Below, in pieces: positions 1 to 9,134 of a stretch of DNA of 64,000 nucleotides. Every line of letters starts with the position of its first letter. Position 1 is the stretch's first letter. Source of the stretch: Acidobacteriota bacterium (GTDB lineage: Bacteria; Acidobacteriota; UBA890; WLXD01). A program made the position numbers and the translations under genes. The notes beneath the pieces were generated by a model, which saw only the letters and a program-made list of their open reading frames with translations, had not been told where the DNA came from and searched no databases. The stretch lies in NCBI GenBank assembly GCA_012103255.1, contig WLXD01000006.1:124001-188000 (forward strand), in the 5' to 3' direction.

Positions 1-1
1 A

Positions 2-523
2 GTGCTGGTCCCCACGATCAACGGCATGAACGCGGAAGATCGCCGGTTCCAGGGCGTGCTCTATGCGGGCCTGATGCTGACGGACGATGGACCCTACGTA
101 CTCGAGTTCAACTGCCGGTTCGGTGACCCCGAGGCGGAGGTGGTACTCCCCCTCATTCGGAGCGACGTGGGCGAACTTCTGTCAGGCATCGCTGAGGGCC
201 GAGTGCCAGACCAAGTTGAAATCTCCGACGAACACGCTGCGATCGTCGTGCTTGCGGCGGAGGGCTACCCCGGCAAGCATCGGCACGGCGATGTGATCGA
301 CGGTCTCGCGCAGGCCGAGGCCATAGAGGCGGTTGCAATCATCCACTGCGGCACGACTTCCGACGGCGACAAGATCGTCACCAGCGGCGGCCGCGTGCTC
401 GGTGTCACGGCGACCGGTTGCAGTCGTGACGAAGCTCTACGGCGCGCATATGCGGCCGTCGAACAGATCAGTTTTCCAGGAATGCACTTCCGGCGCGATA
501 TCGGGCGTCGGGATCAGGAGTAG
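2..523 (+). CDS. purD: Phosphoribosylamine-glycine ligase, C-terminal part (partial at window edge)
   Basis: GAR synthetase joins glycine to phosphoribosylamine with ATP in cytoplasmic purine synthesis. Only the last 173 residues are in the window; the gene enters from the left, so codon 1 here is not the true start. The segment holds the end of the ATP-grasp domain, with the metal-binding run LEFNCRFGDPEAE at about residues 34-46, followed by the C-terminal PurD domain (EGYPG, then ITSGGRVLGV-like VTSGGRVLGV). It stops 2 nt before purE, so the two form a purine operon. The family match is clear; the missing N terminus should lie just upstream of this window. Confidence 0.95.
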   Translation: MLVPTINGMNAEDRRFQGVLYAGLMLTDDGPYVLEFNCRFGDPEAEVVLPLIRSDVGELLSGIAEGRVPDQVEISDEHAAIVVLAAEGYPGKHRHGDVIDGLAQAEAIEAVAIIHCGTTSDGDKIVTSGGRVLGVTATGCSRDEALRRAYAAVEQISFPGMHFRRDIGRRDQE

Positions 524-525
524 AG

Positions 526-1041
526 ATGAGCGAAGCACGAGTAGCGATTGTGATGGGCAGCATTTCCGACTACGAAGTCATGGCTTCGGGAGCCAAGATC
601 CTGGCCGATCTTGACGTGCCCTACGAGGTCAAAGTCATGTCGGCCCATCGCAGCCCAGCAGTTGTAGCCGACTACGTCTCCGGCGCCGAAGGTCGCGGCC
701 TCGAGATCATCATCGCCGCTGCCGGTGGAGCGGCTCACCTCGCTGGCGCGGTTGCCGCACATACTCGCCTTCCAGTGATTGGCGTCCCGCTTGTTGCGAC
801 CGCCATGGGCGGCATGGACGCCCTTCTCGCGACCGTGCAGATGCCTGGAGGCGTGCCCGTTGCGACGATGGGGTGCGGTAAGTGGGGGGCAATCAACGCG
901 GCCCACTTCGCAGCGCGGATTCTAGCGCTCGGTGACGCCGACATCGCTGCTAACGTCGTGGCCAACCGCGCGACGCAGACCGAGAACGTCAACCGCATGC
1001 AGGCCCAGCTGGAAGAGAAGCTGGCAGCCGACGGCCTCTAG
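526..1041 (+). CDS. purE: N5-carboxyaminoimidazole ribonucleotide mutase
   Basis: Class I PurE converts N5-CAIR to CAIR in de novo purine synthesis. The 171-residue protein has the usual length and the family landmarks: MGSISDYE near residue 10 (the MGSxSD substrate loop), MSAHRSP near residue 38, and a GAAHLAG-type loop (GGAAHLAG) near 66-73. The ATG is preceded by GGAG at the very end of purD, with which it is clearly co-transcribed. No purK is visible in the window. Its stop codon lies inside a CTAG that also supplies the stop of the convergent rlmN gene. Confidence 0.96.
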   Translation: MSEARVAIVMGSISDYEVMASGAKILADLDVPYEVKVMSAHRSPAVVADYVSGAEGRGLEIIIAAAGGAAHLAGAVAAHTRLPVIGVPLVATAMGGMDALLATVQMPGGVPVATMGCGKWGAINAAHFAARILALGDADIAANVVANRATQTENVNRMQAQLEEKLAADGL

Positions 1042-2117
1042 TCCGCAGACACCGTCGTCGGCGACACAGAGGGATCGTGGGCAGCCTGTAGCTGCCCACA
1101 GGCGGCGCCGATGTCTGCCCCGCGGCTATATCGAACTAGAACGTCCAGACCGGACCCGAGAGCCTCTCGGCGAAAGCGATCAATCGCGTCCTGATCCGGA
1201 CGCGCGAACGGCATCGTCTCGATCGGATTCCATGGGATCAGATTGACCTTGGCCGGCAGGCCTCGAAGCAGCTTGCCAAGCCTCTTGGCGTCATCCGGCG
1301 AGTCGTTCACGCCGCGAAGCAGCACATACTCGAACGTCACCCGTTCCCGGCGGCGCCAGGGAATGTCGCGCAACGCGGCGACCAGATCGGCAATCGGGTA
1401 CTTGCGATTGATCGGCATCAGCTCGGAGCGCACCGCATCCGTGGACGCATTCAACGACACCGCGATGCGGGGGCGTCGCTCCCCCAGGCGGCCCAACTCG
1501 GCAAGCGCAGGTACGAGTCCGACCGTGGAGACAGTGATGCGACGCCACGACCATCCGGGGCCTGCCGGATCCTGCAGCGCTTCGACTGCCCCGATGACGC
1601 CTGGAAGATTGTCCAGTGGCTCCCCTTGTCCCATGAAAACGACGTTGGTCCGCTTGGGAGGCAACTCGGCATCGGAAAGCAGGCTCAGAACCTGCCCAAC
1701 AATCTCCCCCGCGCTCAGCGACCGCTGGAGCTTCATGGTCCCGGTCTGGCAGAACGTGCAGGCGAAGCGACATCCCACCTGGGACGAAATGCAAAGCGTG
1801 GCCCGTTCGCCGGTGGGCATGTAGACGGCTTCAACGAGCTCGCCGCCGCCGGTTCTCAGCAAGTAGCGGCGACTCCGATCCGAGGAAACGAACCGCTGCG
1901 CCACTTCCGGCGGTGCAACTGCCGCCTGACTCGCCAACCCAGTGCGCATGTCGGCCGGCAAATTTGTCATGCGCTCGAAGTCGAAGACGCCACGCTGGAA
2001 CACCCATTCGGCGACCTGATCGCCGCGATACGGTTCGTAGCCGAAATCATCCAGAGCGGCACGCCAAGAGCTGGCGGGGCGATCAAGCAGGTTCAGACTT
2101 GGTGCTGGTGCGTTCAT
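1038..2117 (-). CDS. rlmN: 23S rRNA (adenine2503-C2)-methyltransferase, radical SAM
   Basis: RlmN methylates C2 of A2503 in 23S rRNA, and of A37 in some tRNAs, by radical SAM chemistry with a cysteine relay. The 359-residue protein has the CxxxCxxC cluster motif as CRFACTFC near residue 116, the MGQGEPL motif near 162 and the C-terminal relay cysteine in GAACGQL near 338. The N-terminal helical RNA-binding domain is present, so length is normal. It is convergent with purE and overlaps it by 4 nt (1038-1041), the two stops sharing a palindromic CTAG. It is divergent from waaA, with about 68 bp between the starts. Confidence 0.96.
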   Translation of the reverse strand: MNAPAPSLNLLDRPASSWRAALDDFGYEPYRGDQVAEWVFQRGVFDFERMTNLPADMRTGLASQAAVAPPEVAQRFVSSDRSRRYLLRTGGGELVEAVYMPTGERATLCISSQVGCRFACTFCQTGTMKLQRSLSAGEIVGQVLSLLSDAELPPKRTNVVFMGQGEPLDNLPGVIGAVEALQDPAGPGWSWRRITVSTVGLVPALAELGRLGERRPRIAVSLNASTDAVRSELMPINRKYPIADLVAALRDIPWRRRERVTFEYVLLRGVNDSPDDAKRLGKLLRGLPAKVNLIPWNPIETMPFARPDQDAIDRFRREALGSGLDVLVRYSRGADIGAACGQLQAAHDPSVSPTTVSAD

Positions 2118-2139
2118 GGCGAATCGACAGGGCTATAAT
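2112..2139 (+). promoter_or_regulatory. Putative sigma70-type promoter for waaA
   Basis: A perfect TATAAT occurs at 2134-2139, with a weak -35-like GTTCAT at 2112-2117 and a 16-bp spacer. Transcription would start near 2146, about 40 nt before the waaA start. It lies in the short gap between the divergent rlmN and waaA genes and is the only exact -10 hexamer I noticed there. The -35 part is poor, so this is inference from position and the -10 box. Confidence 0.4.
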
Positions 2140-2185
2140 CGAGCCTTCGCCGGCCGACCTCACCCGTAGCGAGCTCCCTTAGCAA

Positions 2186-3490
2186 TTGTTTGCTGCCTAT
2201 ACCTTCCTATATGCAATCGGCCTCTGCGCGCTCGCGCCGCGGGCACTGCTGCACAAACTCACCGGTGGGCGCTACGGAATCGCACTCGGCGAACGCCTCG
2301 GCAGGGTGCCTCGCCACCTGCTTCCGCACCGTGGCGCCATCTGGATACATGCGGTTTCTGTCGGCGAGGTTCACGCAGCCCGCGGTCTGATTCCACACCT
2401 TCGAGCCTCCGCCAGAGATGTGAGTATCGTGCTATCCACGACGACTCCGACCGGTCAGGCGCTCGCCGAAAAGGCTGGCGCGGACGCCGTGTTCTACATG
2501 CCGCTGGACCTTCCTAGGGCGGTCTCGGCCTACGTCGAGGCGCTGCGGCCCCGGGCGCTCCTCCTGGTCGAGACCGAGATCTGGCCCAACCTCCTGCGTG
2601 CTGCCTCCGACTATCGAACCCCGGTGGCGATCGTCAACGGTCGACTCTCGGAACGGACCGCCCGACGCTATGCCGCACTAGATCGACTCTGGCCAACTCC
2701 GTTCGAGTTCATCGCGGCCGTCTGTGCGCGGACCACGGAGGAAGCCTCGCGATTCGTCGAAATGGGCATTCCCGAGGGCCGGGTAGTGACGACCGGTAAC
2801 CTCAAGGCGGATGCCGCCGCTCTCACTCCACCCGCCGAACTCACCACGCGCCTGAGGGACGCTCTCTACCTCGACCCGGAAACTCCGCTGATCGTTGCCG
2901 GCTGCACGATGGATCACGAGGAAGAGAAAGTGCTCCTGGCATTCCGGCGCGTACAGGCTCAGCACGCCAGCGCGACGCTACTGATTGCACCGCGTCATCC
3001 GGAACGATTCGATGAAGTTGAAGCGCTGGTTCGCAACGCGGGATTCTCGTGTCGGCGCCGAACCAACTCTTCCGACGAGGCTGCCGACGTGATTCTGCTC
3101 GATACGATCGGCGAGTTGCCGGCTGCGTACGGTCTCGGCAGCATCGCGTTCGTGGGCGGCAGTCTGGTCCCCACCGGAGGTCATAATCTGCTCGAACCGG
3201 CAATCCAGTCGCGGCCCGTTCTCTTCGGGCCGTCGACCGAGAACTTCGCCGATCTTGCAGGCGAACTCGTTCGCTCCGGGGGAGGCATCCGCGTCGGAGA
3301 TGGCGAAGGCCTCGCTCGCGAGCTCATCGCCCTCCTGGACGACGAGACGCGCCGCACCGATGCCGGAGTTCGCGCGTTCAAGGTGGCCCGGCGAGACGCC
3401 GCGGCCGGCAAGCGCACGGCGCGCCTGCTGACGCGGCTGATCTTGGGCGCGGATCGCGATCCTATCGGTAGGAATCACCATGGTTCGTGA
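2186..3490 (+). CDS. waaA: 3-deoxy-D-manno-octulosonic acid (Kdo) transferase
   Basis: WaaA (KdtA, GT30) adds Kdo from CMP-Kdo to lipid A precursor at the inner face of the cytoplasmic membrane. The 434-residue protein has an N-terminal membrane-anchoring hydrophobic stretch, the acceptor-domain motif VSVGEVHAA near residue 56, and the donor-domain motif GGSLVPTGGHNLLEPA near 322-337. An in-frame stop at 2180-2182 leaves TTG at 2186 as the first possible start, and it gives a full-length N terminus. The gene opens the lipid A/core cluster and overlaps lpxK by 11 nt. Confidence 0.93.
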   Translation: MFAAYTFLYAIGLCALAPRALLHKLTGGRYGIALGERLGRVPRHLLPHRGAIWIHAVSVGEVHAARGLIPHLRASARDVSIVLSTTTPTGQALAEKAGADAVFYMPLDLPRAVSAYVEALRPRALLLVETEIWPNLLRAASDYRTPVAIVNGRLSERTARRYAALDRLWPTPFEFIAAVCARTTEEASRFVEMGIPEGRVVTTGNLKADAAALTPPAELTTRLRDALYLDPETPLIVAGCTMDHEEEKVLLAFRRVQAQHASATLLIAPRHPERFDEVEALVRNAGFSCRRRTNSSDEAADVILLDTIGELPAAYGLGSIAFVGGSLVPTGGHNLLEPAIQSRPVLFGPSTENFADLAGELVRSGGGIRVGDGEGLARELIALLDDETRRTDAGVRAFKVARRDAAAGKRTARLLTRLILGADRDPIGRNHHGS

Positions 3491-4481
3491 GACCGCTGGA
3501 CTGCCGTGGGCATGGGCGAGCGCGCTGCGAGTGGCCGCTCACCAGCAAGGGTTCTTGCCCACGGTGCAACTGCCGCACCCGGCCGTGAGCGTCGGGGCGC
3601 TCGAAATGGGAGGTACGGGGAAGACGCCCGTCACCCTGGCGGTCGCCAGCGCTCTGGCCGCCGCCGGGGCGCGACCCGCGATACTGAGTCGCGGCTATGG
3701 TCGCGCCAGCGACGCGCCTGTTCTAGTAAGCGATGGTGCGGGCAACAAGCCCCTTGTGTCGGCGACGGAAGGCGGCGACGAACCCTGGCTCATGGCCCAC
3801 CTATTGCCCGAGGTTCCGGTGGCCGTGGCATCACGTCGCGAGCAAGCGGCGGATCTCGTTCGGAATATCGATACGTTTGTAATGGACGACGCTTTTCAGC
3901 ACGTCCGCGTGAATCGTGACACCAACGTGCTGGTCGTGGATGGGGCCGCTCCTTTCTGGCGACAACACACTCCTCCCTTCGGACGGCTGAGAGAACGGCC
4001 TGCGGCAGCGGCGAGGGCTACGGTGTTCGCCGTGTATGGGGATGCGAGCGGGCTCGAGACTCGATGGCCTGCCATCCCCCGCCTCACGGTAGGCGTGCGA
4101 CCGCCGCGCTTTGTGCTTTTCGAAGAATGGCTCGCCGACGGACGCAACGTCGGAGAACCAAGTCCTCCCGGCGGTTCCGTCGCGGCTTTTGCCGGCATCG
4201 CCAGGCCACACCGCTTCTTCGATGGCCTGAAGGACACCGGCGCCGCGATTGGACACACGCGGGTCTTCCGAGACCATCATCCGTACCGCACAGCGGACAT
4301 CAAACAACTGTTGTCGGACGCCGAACAGCAGGGTTGTCGAAACGTGGTGACAACTGAGAAGGACGCGGCTCGCTTGGCGGAACTCGCGGTTCCGGCGACT
4401 CGCCTACATGTGATGACCCACCGTGTGGACCTGGAGCCACACGCGGACTTGCTCGCCATCTGCGGGGTTCGCCAGCCATGA
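3480..4481 (+). CDS. lpxK: Tetraacyldisaccharide 4'-kinase
   Basis: LpxK phosphorylates the 4' position of the lipid A disaccharide to make lipid IVA at the inner membrane. The 333-residue protein carries the P-loop GGTGKTP near residue 44, SRGYGR near 63, and the DDAFQH motif near 138-143 typical of the family. It lacks an obvious strong N-terminal membrane helix, though residues 5-15 are moderately hydrophobic. The ATG lies inside the end of waaA, and its TGA overlaps the next gene's ATG (ATGA at 4478-4481), so translation is coupled on both sides. Confidence 0.94.
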   Translation: MVRETAGLPWAWASALRVAAHQQGFLPTVQLPHPAVSVGALEMGGTGKTPVTLAVASALAAAGARPAILSRGYGRASDAPVLVSDGAGNKPLVSATEGGDEPWLMAHLLPEVPVAVASRREQAADLVRNIDTFVMDDAFQHVRVNRDTNVLVVDGAAPFWRQHTPPFGRLRERPAAAARATVFAVYGDASGLETRWPAIPRLTVGVRPPRFVLFEEWLADGRNVGEPSPPGGSVAAFAGIARPHRFFDGLKDTGAAIGHTRVFRDHHPYRTADIKQLLSDAEQQGCRNVVTTEKDAARLAELAVPATRLHVMTHRVDLEPHADLLAICGVRQP

Positions 4482-5338
4482 GCATCGCTTCGTTCGTGGT
4501 GAGCCGGGTCCAGGGACAGGTCGAACGCTGGGACTTCGCAAAGGCGGGGCGGCGTGGAGCCTCCCTGGGACGACTGTTCTATCGGCTCGATCGTCGGCAT
4601 CGCGAGGTCGCGCTAAGCAACCTTGCCGTCGCTTTCCCGGAGCGCGATGAGGGATGGCGTGAACACGTAGCCGTAGCGTCCTTCGCGCAAGCCGGACGAA
4701 CGATCCTGGAGTTGCTCTGGAGTCCGAACCTCGCGACTGCGGGGTCGCACGACGAATTCGTTCGATTCGACAGTCTCGACAACCTGCGGGCCGCGCTCGC
4801 CGGCGGCAAAGGCGCCATTGTCGCGACCTGCCACGCTGGCAATTGGGAGCTAACGGGCATTGCAGCTGCGGGCCAGGGGATTCCCCTGGTCGCTCTCGCG
4901 CGCACCCTTGATGACCCTGGCCTTGATGCGCAGTTGATAGACCTTAGAACTCGAACCGGTCAACGAGTCATCCCCAAAGCGGGTGCCCTGCGCCCCACCA
5001 TGCGCGCGCTGCGCGACGGCGAAGCGGTTGCGCTACTCACCGATCAGAACACGCTCCGCCGCGAAGCCGTATTCGTGCCCTACTTCGGCAAGATGGCGGC
5101 GACCACGCCGGCTGCCGCGCAACTTCACCTGCGAACCGGCGCCCCGATTCTCAACGCATTCTCCATACCCGAGGAGACCGGCTATCGCGTGATCATCGAA
5201 CCGCCGATGCAAATTCCCGTCGCGGACGACGCAGCCGAGTCGATCACGGCCGCGGTGACCTCCAGAATCGAGCACTATGTGCGGGCCTATCCGGAGGCTT
5301 GGCTATGGATGCACGACCGCTGGCGCCAAAGACCATGA
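4478..5338 (+). CDS. Lysophospholipid/lipid A acyltransferase, LpxL/HtrB family
   Basis: Proteins of this family add the late (secondary) acyl chains to Kdo2-lipid IVA. The 286-residue protein has the catalytic HX4(D/E) motif as HAGNWE near residue 119 and the usual later blocks, ending with EAWLWMHDRWR, the family's typical C-terminal motif. Its place right after lpxK, with ATGA overlap, supports a lipid A role. Which acyl position or chain it uses cannot be told from sequence, so no letter is assigned. No second paralogue is in the window. Confidence 0.88.
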   Translation: MSIASFVVSRVQGQVERWDFAKAGRRGASLGRLFYRLDRRHREVALSNLAVAFPERDEGWREHVAVASFAQAGRTILELLWSPNLATAGSHDEFVRFDSLDNLRAALAGGKGAIVATCHAGNWELTGIAAAGQGIPLVALARTLDDPGLDAQLIDLRTRTGQRVIPKAGALRPTMRALRDGEAVALLTDQNTLRREAVFVPYFGKMAATTPAAAQLHLRTGAPILNAFSIPEETGYRVIIEPPMQIPVADDAAESITAAVTSRIEHYVRAYPEAWLWMHDRWRQRP

Positions 5339-5345
5339 GACCGCA

Positions 5346-6359
5346 TTGAAGAAGGGAACGTGGGTAGTCCGACTGCCAACATGGCTCGGCGACACTGTGA
5401 TGGCCGTGCCCACGATCCGGGCGCTAGCTCGCGCGACGTCCGAGCTCGTGCTCTGGGGCCCTTCGGTCAACGCGCGGCTCCTGCGTGCAGTGGGCGTGCA
5501 TCACAAAGTACTGCCGTACTCGCGCAGGCGCGGCCCCACCGGGCTCATCGATCTCTGGAGTGGTGTCGCCGCGCTGAGGCGACTCCGGCCCAGCGGCGTC
5601 GTGCTGTTGCCCAACGCCTACGAACCCGCGCTCGTGGCCCGACTAGCGGGGATCCGCCGCCGTGTTGGCTTCGCCACCGAGTGGCGTGGCAACCTGCTCA
5701 CCGAACCGCTCACGCCGCCGGATCCGCTGCGTCCACAACATGAGTCACGACGCTACGCGGATCTTCTCGGACCGACTCCAGCGCAGTCTCCGCTCCCGGA
5801 CGATTGGCGCCTGGCGCCGCCGACAGACTCCCGCGACCGTTTGAGGGCGCTCATCTCGCAACCCGACGCTCCTATTCTGGCCGTCGTTCCAGGCTGCGCG
5901 AACGGTCCGGCCAAACGTTGGCCCGCGCGACACTACGCCCGACTGATCACTGCTGCGGCCGAGGAATGGGGAGCGCTGCCCGTGCTCCTTGGCGGCAACC
6001 AAGACCGTTCCGCTACCGCAGCCGTCGCGGCAGCCAGCGAGGTCGAGTGTCTCGATCTCGCTGGACAAACCGATATCGTCGATCTCGCCGCGCTTCTGGC
6101 CGGAAGCCGCGCTGTGATCGCGAACGACACAGGCGCAGCGCATTTGGCGGGCGCCCTTGGCGTTCGAACTCTGGTGCTATTTGGCCCCACGGATCCGCTG
6201 CGGACGAAGCCACTTGGACCGAATGTTCGGATCGCGTCGGTCGCCACGTTCTGCCAGCCGTGCATGTCGCCTACTTGTCCGCTCGACCATCGATGCATGA
6301 ACGGGCTCACGCCCGACCACGCGATCGGAATGCTGAGGCCGCTCTGGAAGGCAGGCTAG
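5346..6359 (+). CDS. waaF: ADP-heptose:LPS heptosyltransferase II (GT9)
   Basis: GT9 enzyme that adds the second heptose to the LPS inner core from ADP-heptose. From TTG at 5346 it is 337 residues, starting MKKGTWVVRLPTWLGD, the family's N-terminal substrate loop; the open frame extends further upstream but would overlap the acyltransferase by 60 nt. [13 protein letters not shown] and LFGPTDP near residues 258-285 are the donor-binding motifs, and a C-terminal CQPCMSPTCP cysteine cluster is typical of WaaF. It lies 7 nt after the acyltransferase in the same operon. The choice of waaF over a paralogue rests on these motifs. Confidence 0.88.
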   Translation: MKKGTWVVRLPTWLGDTVMAVPTIRALARATSELVLWGPSVNARLLRAVGVHHKVLPYSRRRGPTGLIDLWSGVAALRRLRPSGVVLLPNAYEPALVARLAGIRRRVGFATEWRGNLLTEPLTPPDPLRPQHESRRYADLLGPTPAQSPLPDDWRLAPPTDSRDRLRALISQPDAPILAVVPGCANGPAKRWPARHYARLITAAAEEWGALPVLLGGNQDRSATAAVAAASEVECLDLAGQTDIVDLAALLAGSRAVIANDTGAAHLAGALGVRTLVLFGPTDPLRTKPLGPNVRIASVATFCQPCMSPTCPLDHRCMNGLTPDHAIGMLRPLWKAG

Positions 6360-6469
6360 AGACGCCAGCTCCCCCGCCTGTGTTGCCGCCCGCCAGAGCG
6401 CGCGGGTAAGCTAGCGACGCCTCTCTCAACCCGGTCGGACATCCGACCCATCACTAGGTCGCGGATCGC

Positions 6470-7480
6470 ATGCCGCATTCCCTGCTCGACCCGTCAATGG
6501 AAGATCTGCGCGCCGCGGTCCGTCAGTTCGCGGGGAAGCGGGTCTTGATCTGGGGCGACTTCGTCGCCGATCGATTCCTGCATGGCTCAACCACGCGCGT
6601 GTCCCGGGAGGCGCCAGCCCTCGTGCTCAAGCATGAGCGAGAGGAAATCCGGGCGGGCGGAGCCGGCAACGCAGCGCTGAACGCTGCCGCGCTTGGGGCA
6701 AGTGTCACCGTACTCGGGTATGTCGGCCAGGACAGCGCAGGTCAGGCATTGCTCGGCGCGCTTCGCGACTCCAGCATCGACGTTGGCCGCCTCATCCAGG
6801 TCGAGGGCCGGTCAACCCCGGTCAAGACTCGAGTCATGGCCGGCGGCACCCACACGGTGCGCCAGCAGATTCTTCGGATCGATCAGGAGACCGCGTGGCA
6901 AGAAGACGTGGAGGAGCACGGCATCGCAGCACATCTCGACGCGGCGACTGATTGGGCAGACGCGGTGATGATCTCCGACTACGGCCTCGGCACGATCGAA
7001 ACCGCAGCCGCACGAGCCTGGCTCGAGAACGCGCCCGGTGTGCCAGTTATTCTTGATTCAAGACACCGACTCCTCGAATTCTCCGGGGTCACCGCCGCGA
7101 CGCCGAACGAGGAAGAGGCTGAGTCAGCCACCGGCATGCTGCTAGGCGACGACCTCGGCGCCGTGCAGGACGCCGGCAAGATGCTGTTGGCCCGCCTGGA
7201 GTGCGATCACCTGTTGATCACTCGTGGCTCTCACGGCATGTCCGTCTTCGGACGCGAGGGAGCAGCCGATCATCTTCCAGCTCACAGCGCCAGCGAAATA
7301 GCCGACGTGACGGGCGCCGGCGACACCGTCATCGCGGCGTACACACTAGGTCTCGCCGCTGGCCTCCCTGCACTGATGTCCGCTCGGGTCGCCAACGTCG
7401 CCGCAAGCCTTGCAGTGCGCAAACACGGCACCGCGACCGTCTCGCACGACGAGCTCATCGGACACCTGGGCGACGCGTGA
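6470..7480 (+). CDS. rfaE1: D-glycero-beta-D-manno-heptose-7-phosphate kinase (RfaE domain I)
   Basis: PfkB-fold kinase that makes heptose 1,7-bisphosphate on the route to ADP-heptose. The 336 residues cover only the kinase half of E. coli HldE: RAGGAGNAALNAAALG near residue 61, TPNEEEA near 208 and DVTGAGDTVIAAY near 278 (anion hole and catalytic Asp). No nucleotidyltransferase domain follows, so that activity (rfaE2) must be encoded elsewhere. A 110-bp gap without a clear terminator separates it from waaF, so it may have its own promoter. Its stop overlaps the GTG of waaC, placing the kinase between the two heptosyltransferases. Confidence 0.92.
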   Translation: MPHSLLDPSMEDLRAAVRQFAGKRVLIWGDFVADRFLHGSTTRVSREAPALVLKHEREEIRAGGAGNAALNAAALGASVTVLGYVGQDSAGQALLGALRDSSIDVGRLIQVEGRSTPVKTRVMAGGTHTVRQQILRIDQETAWQEDVEEHGIAAHLDAATDWADAVMISDYGLGTIETAAARAWLENAPGVPVILDSRHRLLEFSGVTAATPNEEEAESATGMLLGDDLGAVQDAGKMLLARLECDHLLITRGSHGMSVFGREGAADHLPAHSASEIADVTGAGDTVIAAYTLGLAAGLPALMSARVANVAASLAVRKHGTATVSHDELIGHLGDA

Positions 7481-8550
7481 CCGAGCACCCCAACCGACCC
7501 GCCGCGGACGCTCGCGTGCTCATAGTGCGCTTGAGTTCAATCGGCGACGTCATCCACGCCATGCCGGCGTTCCAGGCGGTTCGCGAAGCACTACCCGACG
7601 CGCACATTGGCTGGGTTGTGGAATCCGCGGCGGCGCCCCTGGTGCGATGTATTGAAGGCCTCGACGCGGTCCATGAGGTGGACGTCCAAGACTGGCGCCG
7701 CAATCTCGTGCGACCCAGAGCGTGGCGGCACTTGTTCCGTAGCCTCCGCGGCGTTCGAGCTACCGAATATGACGTCGCGCTCGATCTGCAGGGTCTACTG
7801 AAGTCGGCGCTGGTGTCGAGGTTCTGCGCCCGACGCACCATCGGCATGGCTCGCGCCGACCTTCGCGAGCCAGCAGCAAACTTGCTCTATTCGGCGACCG
7901 CACCGGCTGCTCGCGAACCCGTGCACGTTACCGAGCGCGCGATCGGGGTGGTCAAGAGTTTCGTGCCGATCGAGGTCGCTGCTCCACGATGGCCAGCGTT
8001 GTTTGCCGATTCGCGGCCGTCACGGGACGGGCGAGACTCTCCATCCCGTGAAGCGCCCGTACTACTCCACACGTTTGCCAACTGGTCGAGCAAGGCCTAC
8101 CCAGACCAAGACTGGATTGCTGTGGCCAAGGCACTGCACCGCGAGACCGGTCGACGGGTTCTGTGGCTCTGGGGACCGGGCGAAGAGGCGCGGGCTCGTG
8201 GCCTCGCCGCCGAGGCCGGGTCGGGCAGCGAACCGACTCCCGAACTCAAACTACCGGATCTCCTGGCACTCACCGAGAAGGCGGCATTGGTAGTCGGAGG
8301 GGACAGCGCGCCCCTCCATCTCGCGGTAGCCTGTGGCACGCCCGTTGTAGCTCTGTTCGGCCCGACCGATCCGCGTCGCCTCGGGCCTTTGCGCGAGGCC
8401 GATGAAGTCACCGTCAACCGACTGGAATGTTCTCATTGCCATCGCCGCAAATGTCCGCTTGGCACCAACGAGTGCCTCGAGTCAATCAGTCCGGACGAGA
8501 TCGTCCGCGCAGCACTCGCCCGTCTAAGTCGAACGGGCCAGGAACACTGA
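7477..8550 (+). CDS. waaC: Lipopolysaccharide heptosyltransferase I (GT9)
   Basis: GT9 enzyme that adds the first heptose to Kdo. GTG at 7477 overlaps the rfaE1 stop (GTGA) and gives 357 residues whose N terminus VLIVRLSSIGDVIHAMPA is diagnostic for the family; the open frame runs further upstream but would lie inside rfaE1. Later motifs are VVGGDSAPLHLAVACGTP and ALFGPTDPRR near residues 271-295. The C-terminal cysteine cluster CSHCHRRKCP resembles heptosyltransferases. Residues 185-205 are a low-complexity SRDGRDSPSRE-like insertion. The assignment to WaaC rather than WaaF follows the N-terminal motif. Confidence 0.9.
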   Translation: MTEHPNRPAADARVLIVRLSSIGDVIHAMPAFQAVREALPDAHIGWVVESAAAPLVRCIEGLDAVHEVDVQDWRRNLVRPRAWRHLFRSLRGVRATEYDVALDLQGLLKSALVSRFCARRTIGMARADLREPAANLLYSATAPAAREPVHVTERAIGVVKSFVPIEVAAPRWPALFADSRPSRDGRDSPSREAPVLLHTFANWSSKAYPDQDWIAVAKALHRETGRRVLWLWGPGEEARARGLAAEAGSGSEPTPELKLPDLLALTEKAALVVGGDSAPLHLAVACGTPVVALFGPTDPRRLGPLREADEVTVNRLECSHCHRRKCPLGTNECLESISPDEIVRAALARLSRTGQEH

Positions 8551-8551
8551 C

Positions 8552-9121
8552 ATGCGTCTCGCAGCGCGCTGGCGAGCCTGGGCCGCCCATCACCGCGTTC
8601 ATGTTGGCATCGTATTCGCGCTCGCATACGTGGCGTTCAGCAGGCCCGATATGTCGACCTTCTGGGTCGGCGCCTTGCTCGTAGCTGCTGGAGAGGGCAC
8701 GCGCGTGTGGGCTTGTGGTCACCTCGTACGCAATGAGGAACTCACGCGCGACGGCCCGTATCGATTCGTGCGTCACCCGCTGTACCTCGGCAGCCTGCTT
8801 ATCGGCCTGGGTCTCGTCGGTCTGGCCGAACACCAGCTCGTTTGGCTAGCCGCCTTCAGTGGACTCTACATCGGCTTCTATCTGCCCGCGATGTACGTAG
8901 AAGAGCTGCGGCTACAGTCGTTGTTCGGCGCCGAGTATCTCGAATACATGGATGATGTGCCCCGTCTGATTCCCCTGCCACGTCGCTCAGACCCCTGGCA
9001 GGACCCCGATCCGAAGGAATCCGGCTTCTCGGTTGAGAAGAGTCGGCGAAATCGGGAAATGCGAACCGTCGCCGTGATGGCGTTGCTGCTGCTGGTGCAA
9101 TACCTGAAGGGTTACTTCTAG
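8552..9121 (+). CDS. Membrane methyltransferase of the isoprenylcysteine/phospholipid methyltransferase type
   Basis: A 189-residue polytopic membrane protein with about four hydrophobic segments. The block GPYRFVRHPLYLG near residues 68-80 is the conserved SAM-binding region of the ICMT/PEMT superfamily, and the later YVEELRLQSLFGAEYLEYMD matches the family's C-terminal half. In bacteria such proteins methylate small lipids or have unknown substrates; the real substrate cannot be told. It starts 1 nt after waaC, so it belongs to the LPS operon and may act on an envelope lipid, which is inference. Its last residues form another hydrophobic helix. Confidence 0.75.
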   Translation: MRLAARWRAWAAHHRVHVGIVFALAYVAFSRPDMSTFWVGALLVAAGEGTRVWACGHLVRNEELTRDGPYRFVRHPLYLGSLLIGLGLVGLAEHQLVWLAAFSGLYIGFYLPAMYVEELRLQSLFGAEYLEYMDDVPRLIPLPRRSDPWQDPDPKESGFSVEKSRRNREMRTVAVMALLLLVQYLKGYF

Positions 9122-9134
9122 GTAAGCGACCGGC

